Assembly: GCA_977017575.1 (NCBI GenBank)
Contig: CDRNVI010000093.1
Coordinates: 1 to 64,000 of the forward strand
DNA from: Paramoeba atlantica
Lineage: Eukaryota; Discosea
Direction of reading: 5' to 3'
Length of the DNA stretch: 64,000 bases
Shown: one piece after another, positions 57,617 to 64,000 of the stretch
Layout: each line of letters begins with the position of its first letter
How positions within the stretch are numbered: position 1 is the first letter of the stretch
Position numbers and translations under genes: made by a program
The notes under the pieces: model-generated
What the model was told of the DNA's origin: nothing
Seen by the model: the letters and a program-made list of their open reading frames with translations, nothing else
The model's database searches: none

Positions 57617-58411
57617 TTCGAATGAATTTTTTAAGGGTTCGGTGAACGGATAACCGGTGAGAATAATAATAATAATAAAAATAAAAAAAGTATGTGCAAT
57701 GAAGAAAGAGCTTTTCAGCTCCAGCTCGACACTAGATCCCAAGCAAAATAGGTATACACGTATCTACACGGTATCGAAAACCTTGTGCATAACATTTTTC
57801 TTGTGAAAACGAACGGGATTGAATATGTTGTAAATAGTGTATTGATCACTGTAACAAGGGCGCTACCTTTCACATCAGTGAAAAAAAGTGAAAAAAGTAT
57901 AATTTCCTGCTTGATCTTTCTTATGGTGAAAAACAGAAAGAAACTAGTGAGTAAATCCAGTTCAAGTGAATATACATGTATACTGTACAAAAAATGCAGC
58001 TATGTAGTTGTACATATTCCAAGCAATCATTGTAGCGCGGTGTAGTTGAATACAAGTTCATAGTGTAGCCAAAACATTTAGTGAAGAAATATAGAGTGGT
58101 GCAAGATGAATTCGTGATGTGACTTTAAAAGTATCCTTAATATTCAAACAGTGTTCGAAAAATAGGAGTCACGTAATGAAATTTCAATAAAAATAAATAG
58201 ACTCGTTTGTTTGTTTAATATATTCTCTATTGTTTGCTTTAATATATTCTAATTAAGTTGAGTCTATTTGAATGACATAAATCGTTTTATTCAAACATGT
58301 GTAAAAAATATCGGTTATGGGTTACCTTCTCTGGGATGATACGTGCACATCAAATTGAAAGCTTTTTGTGGTACATACATGGGCGTGTTCACTCCACGTT
58401 TCTGCAGTAGA
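57617..58411. other. Gene spacer with (AAT)n run
   Basis: AT-rich spacer of about 800 bases. An (AAT)n/(ATA)n microsatellite lies at 57662-57690. Doubled TTTGTTTAATATATTCT-type motifs occur around 58210-58250. No supported gene. Confidence 0.5.
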
Positions 58412-59314
58412 TTAACAATAGTGTGGTGTGGCGATAACCACCATGGTATCAAACCTTTCTGGCATTTGTTCCTTTCTGTCTGAAAAACTTGAGACGTTTG
58501 ATTTTACTCCGCCTTTGTCTTGCGTCGCTCGAGCGCCCTCTTCAGTTCCAGGAGGGCGATTTCGAATTGTTTTCGGCAGAGTATAACTCGTCATTCGAGC
58601 CTCGTTTTTCCGGGTTAGACAGCCAAGGTTAATACGATGACGACGATTGATAATGGCTGTAAATCTCCAACATATACGCTTCTTACTTTGCTCTCCATCA
58701 GGAAGAGCATCCTGCAGCGCCTCTAGTACTGCGGCATTTCCTTTTTCTGCAATTTCTGCTTCAGTCCTTGCCGACATCAGGCCATCACTGGTTGTCACTT
58801 CTTTGTATTTCTTCTCCAGTTTTTCTTGGATTGTCCGGAAAACACGCTCGGTCCGCGGACTTAATGGGATCGATTTGGTTTCTTCATTTTGCAATTGCCC
58901 AGAACATTCCTTCGACTGTGCGCCTGATCCTACATTCTCACATGATTCATCAGTACCCTGTGGTAGCGAGAGAAAAAGCGGGGGTGGTGGTTCCACTTCA
59001 AAATAGGGGTCAAGATTTGGAGACGTCAATGTGAAGTGGCAAGTATCACTGAAAAGGCCAGAATTCACTCCAAGACTTTCCTGGAAACTAATTTCCTCAC
59101 TTTGGGTGGGTCGATCTCGACGTAAGGGGACGTGGGCGAGTGTAGCATGCACGGAGGCATCACTTTCTCGAGTAAGATAGGCCGCGATGGTGGCAAAAGG
59201 ATGGGTACGATTCAGCGGTGGATCGGCGGGTTCGACATCAGTCGGACCAAGACGTGGATCGTCAGGCAAGGAATCACAAAAGTCACGCGCGCTTTGATTT
59301 TCGGAGTGGTTCAT
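58412..59314 (-). CDS. Unknown protein
   Basis: 300 residues from an ATG at 59314, on the cluster strand between the WDR55-like and GPR107-like genes. The first 140 residues are acidic and Pro/Asp rich (SLPDDPRLGPTDVEPADPPL, VEPPPPLFLSLPQG). A predicted helix with coiled-coil character follows (RVFRTIQEKLEKKYKEVTTS, then RTEAEIAEKGNAAVLEALQD), then a basic part (KKRICWRFTAIINRRHRINL). No domain or family recognised. Codon use and uninterrupted length support a real gene. Confidence 0.6.
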   Translation of the reverse strand: MNHSENQSARDFCDSLPDDPRLGPTDVEPADPPLNRTHPFATIAAYLTRESDASVHATLAHVPLRRDRPTQSEEISFQESLGVNSGLFSDTCHFTLTSPNLDPYFEVEPPPPLFLSLPQGTDESCENVGSGAQSKECSGQLQNEETKSIPLSPRTERVFRTIQEKLEKKYKEVTTSDGLMSARTEAEIAEKGNAAVLEALQDALPDGEQSKKRICWRFTAIINRRHRINLGCLTRKNEARMTSYTLPKTIRNRPPGTEEGARATQDKGGVKSNVSSFSDRKEQMPERFDTMVVIATPHYC

Positions 59315-59435
59315 TTTTGAGGTGTCACTTGACAGCAGCCAAGCATGTGGAGTAAAACTCTACGACCAAAAGTACTCGTGAAAAGAAAGTGGATTACAAA
59401 GTTCCTTCATCCGTTCTCCGAACGCTATATATTTT

Positions 59436-59549
59436 TCTTTTTTAGTTGCTTCGTTAAACGCGGTGGTTGATTTCAACTTAGAAGTCACTCATGCTACGGA
59501 CTTCGCGTTGAAAACTACCTCCGTGTCTAACGAAGCGACTAAAAAGGAA
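59436..59549. mobile_element. Palindromic miniature element, 114 bp
   Basis: CTTTTTTAGTTGCTTCGTTA extending to AACTTAGAAGTC (59437-59486) pairs with GACTTCGCGTTGAAAAC to TAACGAAGCGACTAAAAAGG (about 59499-59549), leaving an 11-base loop. Several mismatches. No coding content. It lies in the spacer upstream of the 58412 gene. Confidence 0.65.
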
Positions 59550-59947
59550 AACTTGGCTTCGAAATCGCAAGAAACCGAAGGGATTTCTAATCATTTGAGC
59601 CAACAACATAGCCTATTTGTGGGCAAAAATGGTGTCCTTTTTGCGTACTTTCGCTTTCAGAGCACTAATTCCGAGAATTGGTCCGAGAATTAGAACTTGG
59701 TCACCTCCGGGTGAGAGGGGGAATGTACGCCAAGACTCCGGCTACGCCTTTTTTTCGAAAAAAAATAGTGCGGTATGCCCCCTCCTCTAGAACCCCCCTG
59801 GACACCCCAAGGCTCCGAATTTGTTTTGTCAAATTTGGACCACCGGAGCCCCTTTTATAATTTTTCTTTTATTATTACTGTGTTCTTCTTTTTTTTTTAC
59901 TGTTTTTGTTCGTTGTTTTCAATAATCGAGGGCGGTAGTAACCAACG
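59550..59947. other. Spacer with G/C-rich palindrome remnants
   Basis: No gene. TCCGAGAATTGG/TCCGAGAATTAG is a direct duplication at about 59670-59692, and GGCTCCG/CGGAGCC brackets about 59811-59850. A poly-T region precedes the MITE at 59948. Confidence 0.45.
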
Positions 59948-60336
59948 GGTGGAATTGAACGAAGTTTGCACACTTTTTCAAAAACAAATTAAAACGATCT
60001 TATTATTATTTGCTTCTGTTGCTTGCAAAAGATATAGTTTAGAATCTTTGCTTGTATCCTTGACCTTTTTACGTTCTCAGGTACGGGTGAAATCATGGTC
60101 AATCACTTTGATGGTGGGTTTTGTTGTGAGTGTCTTGAAATGAACTGTGTCACACGTCTTCCGTTTATTGAGGTTAAGTGAGGTTAAGCCCTCTGGTACG
60201 AGTTTTGTTGGATGTGGCATTGTTTTGTGCGGAAATCGTCTTGTCTGCATCATTTTGATTTTCTTTGGAATTCGTTGATATTTGGTCACTTTTAGAATTT
60301 TTTTTACAAAGTGTGCAAACTTCGTTCAATCTGACC
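59948..60336. mobile_element. hAT-like miniature element, copy 2 (8-bp target duplication)
   Basis: 389 bp, closely matching 11890-12274 with the same end sequences. The 8-mer AACCAACG flanks it (59940-59947 and 60337-60344). A small internal duplication (TTGAGGTTAAG then TGAGGTTAAG, about 60168-60187) is absent from copy 1. No coding capacity. Confidence 0.88.
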
Positions 60337-60416
60337 AACCAACGCAATAAAGAACAAGTAGAGTCAATTAAGTAATGGTGAACCTAAGATAAAGCTAGAA
60401 AAATATGTTGTTGTTT

Positions 60417-61937
60417 TTAAAGTGTGAAAATGTCGTCACTGTAGTTTCTGTGTAGAGAATCAGTCGACTGTGGAGTCTCATCATTAGGAAGCGGTGAATA
60501 CAAACCTCTCGGGTGAGGCCGAAAATTGCGTCCCACGTAGGCATAAAATAAGAAGTTACAAACCTCGTTCACGACTGAGGCCATCCAAAGGTTCTGGTAA
60601 GCCAAAATGTTCTCCAGAAAACTGACCCCAATGCGTGTGGTATAAATGTAACCTACGATAAGAAGATAATGGGTACGAAACTGACGTAGACGATGGAGAT
60701 TCAAACGTGATTTCTCCTCGTCATCCGTTTCGACAAGTGTGTTAATCGACCAGACTGTAGGAAGAAGCACAGCGCAGCAACATACTACATCCAACAAAGG
60801 GAGAATATCCCACCAGAAGCCCCAGGCCACGCTTCCTTCACTCGTTTCTTGTATGACAATTGCTGCTATATTGATCAGAAGCTGCAAAGGAAGAACAAAC
60901 ATTAGGACGTTTTTATCTCGATCGTTGAGGCATGGCTTCAGAAAACTCCACCCGGTACCGAGCAGCATGATAACTGTAAACATTACGAGACCCTTCAAAG
61001 TAAGAAAGACATAGTAAAAAACGGTCCAGGCATTGATTAAGTCTGATGCAGCCCGGGTGGCGTAACGCATTGAGGTGAAGAAAGCACTGAGCGTCTTTAA
61101 GACTATCAGCGCCGTCATAAAACGATGAATTTTGTGTACCCATTGTTTGTGGAGTGAACAGTCTCGGATCCACAGAACGGTAAGGAGAAGGAACAGCGCC
61201 GTAGCCACGTAGTAAACTCGTACGAGAGGCTCGTATCCTATGCCTAGATAGTTACGGCGATCCGTTTTTGGTTCTGTATTGTACATTGAATATCGAAGCA
61301 CGAAGTTCGCTCTAGCTCCATCATTCCAATCAGCGCTCGAGTCAGTGCCTTCCTTGTTCGGTTGTTTACAATTGTAAAAAAAAAGAGCGTATAGGTTCGG
61401 TTCTGAGATGAAAAATCGAACTTTGTAAGTTGTGGCGTCAACAGAGAACTCTGCGGCCCCTATCGGAGCCAAGTGAGAAAAGGACTTACCTAAAAGCAAG
61501 TCAACAGACAGCGCCACATGAGGGGCTCGATGCTGTAACCAGTCTTCTAGGGGCATGGTACGGCGTCGGTTCGGCTGGTCCACGTGTGGTACCACCAGCG
61601 GGTCGTCAATGAAGCACTTCCCGCGTATCGGTTCTTCGAAAGTGCCGTAGTTGCGTTCCATACGAGCATATGACGCACTCGGCACGGCGTCTAAAGTAAA
61701 TCCCACGGGCTCTCTCGTTTCATGAAGGTGTGCATCTTTGAGAGAGAAGCCCTCGATTTCAAGCTCGAAAACACCTGAATTAGAATATCCAAAGGTACCA
61801 AAATCAATCACTCGCCTTGGGTCATCCGTGATGCGAATCTCTGTGGAAGCGGCCACAGTAGAAAGCCAAGACAAGTAGAAGTTGTTGTGTAGCAGCGCAC
61901 AGCAAAGAATGAGTATTCTTCCAAGTGGAAATAGCAT
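60417..61937 (-). CDS. GPR107/GPR108/TMEM87-type seven-TM protein (GOST family)
   Basis: 506 residues from an ATG at 61937. A signal peptide (LFPLGRILILCCALLHNNFY) leads a beta-rich lumenal N-terminal domain (about 32-235) with a Cys pair, then seven transmembrane helices (about 235-470). Diagnostic blocks are GTGWSFLKPCLNDRDKNVLM, FVLPLQLLINIAAIVIQETS, LLDVVCCCAVLLPTVWSINT and IVGYIYTTRIGVSFLENILA, followed by a short cytoplasmic tail. GOST proteins lie in the Golgi and endosomes and act in membrane trafficking (GPR107/TMEM87 type); they are not classical ligand GPCRs. Subtype not fixed by eye, though the FLKPCLNDRDK block is closest to GPR107/108. Confidence 0.9.
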   Translation of the reverse strand: MLFPLGRILILCCALLHNNFYLSWLSTVAASTEIRITDDPRRVIDFGTFGYSNSGVFELEIEGFSLKDAHLHETREPVGFTLDAVPSASYARMERNYGTFEEPIRGKCFIDDPLVVPHVDQPNRRRTMPLEDWLQHRAPHVALSVDLLLGKSFSHLAPIGAAEFSVDATTYKVRFFISEPNLYALFFYNCKQPNKEGTDSSADWNDGARANFVLRYSMYNTEPKTDRRNYLGIGYEPLVRVYYVATALFLLLTVLWIRDCSLHKQWVHKIHRFMTALIVLKTLSAFFTSMRYATRAASDLINAWTVFYYVFLTLKGLVMFTVIMLLGTGWSFLKPCLNDRDKNVLMFVLPLQLLINIAAIVIQETSEGSVAWGFWWDILPLLDVVCCCAVLLPTVWSINTLVETDDEEKSRLNLHRLRQFRTHYLLIVGYIYTTRIGVSFLENILAYQNLWMASVVNEVCNFLFYAYVGRNFRPHPRGLYSPLPNDETPQSTDSLHRNYSDDIFTL

Positions 61938-62038
61938 AAATCAAAATGAATCTCTTGGGGAAATGCCTATAAAGATATTTTAAGAAAAAGATTATAAAAT
62001 GCTGAGTCACAACATATGGTGTATAAAGAGGAGAGTAG

Positions 62039-62375
62039 TACTCCTCTTCTCATTAATTTCTATAAATACCATTCCTAATTTTTCAGAAAAAAAATCTTAG
62101 TTTTTCAAAAAAATATGCTTTTGAAAAAAAAAACAGGAAAAGCTAGGATAGAGGGGAGAACACCGCAGAAAAATTTGACCCTCACTTCCGACAAGGGCCT
62201 TGGATCTCACGTTCCGCGATAGCTTATCGCAGAAAAATAGTGTTTTTCCATCAGGCAGGATCATTAATCAGGACTTTTTGCCTAACCATTCTCATTAATT
62301 TCTATAAATAAAAAAACAAATATAAATTTTCTGTTTTGTTATAATTAATATTTATAGAAATTAAAGAGAGGAGTA
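62039..62375. repeat. Spacer inverted repeat with a third direct copy
   Basis: TACTCCTCTTCTCATTAATT through CTATAAATA (62039-62068) pairs with TATTTATAGAAATTAAAGAG to GAGTA (62349-62375). The core CTCATTAATTTCTATAAATA also recurs as a direct copy at 62291-62310. The spacer 61938-62444 has no gene. This could be a miniature element or transcript hairpins near mRNA ends. Confidence 0.6.
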
Positions 62376-62444
62376 TTCCTATAGTACAAAAAATACTGTG
62401 TTATGCAACCCATTTGTATAAAAAACTACTCAGTCATGTCCTCC

Positions 62445-63320
62445 TTATTCAAAGGAGGTCGCGTACCCTACAGGATTTATTACCGCTGTTTCGCGTAGGG
62501 AATACAGCGTTCTTGCCCTCCGATTCTTCTCCTCTGCGTCATAACACTGAGGAAACACCCGCGAGACATTGATACATTGATTACAACGGGCGCCCGTAAA
62601 AGGCTTAGCACAAAATTCGCAGTGGTCCCCGGTCCACCCATTCTTGCACTCATACACACAATGTCCCTCCTCCATGCTGTAGAACCCATGGCGGGCAGTG
62701 GGGCCCACATCCCCTTGTGGGAGAGCACATGTAAATCGTTCCGCATGTCGCACAATCTTGCCTTCACGGGAGGTCAAATGGTTCACGAAGGAGAGGTTGC
62801 GGCAGTAGGGGAACTCCTGGAGGCGTTCCGTGCACTGATTACATCGAGGACCTGCAAACGGGGCAGGGCACCGCTCACAGCACTCTCCTTCCCACATAAA
62901 CGTACAGCGCCGGCACAGGCATCGTTGGGAGGTGGCATTCCAATAGACCTCCTCTGCACGATCCCCGCAGGTCACGGCGTGGTTACACGGGGGATGGTGG
63001 TCGGTGCCTTGTGCTGCTCTGGAGTGAGCCTCGTACAGATACTTCCCGTCCCCGCAGTAGGGGAACACTCCGCGGACGCCATCAGAGGATGACGTGGTGA
63101 GCTCAGGATTCAAGAGTAAGGCGTGAGGGTACGACCCGTCGCGGTCGTCAATCACACACATGTCACACTGAGGACCGCCAAAGGGGAAAGGGCATAGGTC
63201 GCAGTTGTCTCCAAGGAGCATATTTCGTCCGCAGACTCTGCCCACGTTAACGTTGTTCGGAGTTGTGATGTACGCGGTGACGGAGGGGAGTAGGAGAAGG
63301 AGCGGCACAGCGTGTATCAT
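62445..63320 (-). CDS. Secreted Cys-rich EGF/laminin-like protein
   Basis: 291 residues from an ATG at 63320. A signal peptide (HAVPLLLLLPSVTAYITT) is followed by three modules built on C-x2-C-x-x-PF-x-G-x2-C-x2-C (CDLCPFPFGGPQCDMC, CERCPAPFAGPRCNQC, CEFCAKPFTGARCNQC), with further EGF-like Cys (CKNGWTGDHC). The C-terminus is LRETAVINPVGYATSFE; no membrane anchor is seen. It is probably a secreted or surface protein with disulphide-bonded EGF/laminin-like folds; function unknown. The next gene is a clear paralogue with the same C-terminal module. The coding region is G/C-richer than its neighbours. Confidence 0.75.
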   Translation of the reverse strand: MIHAVPLLLLLPSVTAYITTPNNVNVGRVCGRNMLLGDNCDLCPFPFGGPQCDMCVIDDRDGSYPHALLLNPELTTSSSDGVRGVFPYCGDGKYLYEAHSRAAQGTDHHPPCNHAVTCGDRAEEVYWNATSQRCLCRRCTFMWEGECCERCPAPFAGPRCNQCTERLQEFPYCRNLSFVNHLTSREGKIVRHAERFTCALPQGDVGPTARHGFYSMEEGHCVYECKNGWTGDHCEFCAKPFTGARCNQCINVSRVFPQCYDAEEKNRRARTLYSLRETAVINPVGYATSFE

Positions 63321-63594
63321 GGCAGGGGTAAATTGTGAAAATAATACTGTGAAAATTGATAGTAAAAAGGGTAGGAGGATTTAAAGATACAGTCGTAGTA
63401 CAAGACTCCAGATTCGGTGCACGTCTTTCCTCTTACATTTTTTCACTAACGGCTACTAGTACGTTCCTAGAACTGAATTCGAGTCTCAAAAACTGTTTTT
63501 TAACCTAATCGCACTACTTTGTAGTCTAGTGAAGTAATCTATCATACAGAGACTCCATTCGGGGCTTTTTCCCTTCCGCCCTTGGTTAAGCTTT

Positions 63595-64000
63595 CTACTC
63601 CGTGACATTCGCACCATACCCTACTGGGTGCAACACCGCCGTTCCTCGAAACAAATGCAGCCGCTTCGCACGAAAATTTTCCTCATTCGTGGCGTAACAC
63701 ATCGGAAACGAGCGGTCACCCTCTATACACTCATCACAATTCCTCCCCGTAAACGGTTTCGGACAGTACTCACACCGGTTCCCCGTCCACCCCTGCGTAC
63801 ACTCCGCCGTACACTGCCCCAGCTCCCAATTATAAAACACCCGTCTCGGCTCCCCATTCGCCTCCCACGCCGTCGCGCCACAATCCAGCCTCCCCCACCT
63901 CGAATCCCACACCCGTTTCACCGTCCCCCACACCCCCGTCTCCCTACACCCCGGGTACACCTGACTCGGGTCCATACACTCGTTACACCTCTCCCCTTTA
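63595..64000 (-). CDS. EGF/laminin-like paralogue, cut by the window edge
   Basis: The frame runs to base 64000 without a start; an internal Met lies at 63975, preceded by KGERCNEC. What is visible is about 135 C-terminal residues: a C-x2-C module (CEYCPKPFTGRNCDEC), CTQGWTGNRC and the end LFRGTAVLHPVGYGANVTE, all closely matching the gene at 62445-63320. The two are tandem duplicates on the same strand. The N-terminal part lies outside this window. Confidence 0.75.
   Translation of the reverse strand, partial: KGERCNECMDPSQVYPGCRETGVWGTVKRVWDSRWGRLDCGATAWEANGEPRRVFYNWELGQCTAECTQGWTGNRCEYCPKPFTGRNCDECIEGDRSFPMCYATNEENFRAKRLHLFRGTAVLHPVGYGANVTE

Noticed and set aside
57617-57742. N-terminal hydrophobic Ile-run extension of the WDR55-like protein, resembling a membrane anchor
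   Set aside because: It has no ATG (TTG only) and is an (AAT)n microsatellite. The ATG at 57616 starts the conserved region.
57715-57990. 91-codon minus-strand ORF in the spacer
   Set aside because: No ATG at the start, Phe/Thr-rich from AT bias, no domain.
1-64000. tRNA, 5S or spliced-leader RNA genes
   Set aside because: No cloverleaf with GGTTCGA-type B box outside coding DNA was found by eye. A covariance-model scan would be decisive.

Overview
The window looks like nuclear DNA of a euglenozoan protist, most likely kinetoplastid-type (free-living, or an early-branching lineage; the species cannot be fixed from sequence). Three things support this. From about 10 kb to the right edge every credible host gene lies on the minus strand with short spacers, as in a kinetoplastid polycistronic cluster. 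None of the genes shows an intron. The succinate dehydrogenase iron-sulfur gene encodes only the N-terminal [2Fe-2S] half, the split SDH2N state known from Euglenozoa. Pyrimidine tracts ending in AG a few tens of bases before several start codons fit trans-splice acceptors.

Layout. Bases 1-10,000 are a transposon graveyard read mainly on the plus strand. It holds an unclassified coding remnant split by a fold-back Tc1 element, then a LINE that was itself hit by a SINE-like insert (12-bp target duplication), an intact-looking DD32E Tc1 element, and a fold-back element with an 83-bp tandem core. Short repeats and miniature elements follow.

From 10 to 64 kb the minus-strand cluster reads, in transcription order from the right edge: two EGF-like secreted paralogues, a GPR107/TMEM87-type seven-TM protein, an unknown protein, a WDR55-like WD40 protein, a 3107-residue helical-repeat protein, DCC1, an unknown coiled-coil protein, SDH2N, tRNA-dihydrouridine synthase 1, PheRS beta, ribosomal protein L26/uL24, a SpoU/TrmH methyltransferase, a small ORF, succinyl-CoA ligase beta, SLX1, a five-module CCCH/UBA protein, an HMG-box-like protein, PLAA/Doa1, a small zinc ribbon, an H1-like basic protein, a TFIIE-alpha-like factor, a conserved mitochondrial-type membrane protein, IMP4, a WD40/Trp-repeat/PDZ protein, a small ORF and RNase H2 subunit B.

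The cluster mixes functions, as expected for polycistronic units: mitochondrial metabolism (SDH2N, succinyl-CoA ligase), ribosome and tRNA biology (IMP4, L26, PheRS, DUS1, TrmH-like), and DNA maintenance (RNase H2B, SLX1, DCC1). Spacers carry miniature transposons, including a pair of about 387-bp elements with 8-bp target duplications, a 90-bp TA-flanked element filling almost all of a gene spacer, a second DD32E Tc1 element with a damaged transposase, and three truncated 3' ends of a second LINE family. No rRNA, tRNA or CRISPR was found by eye.
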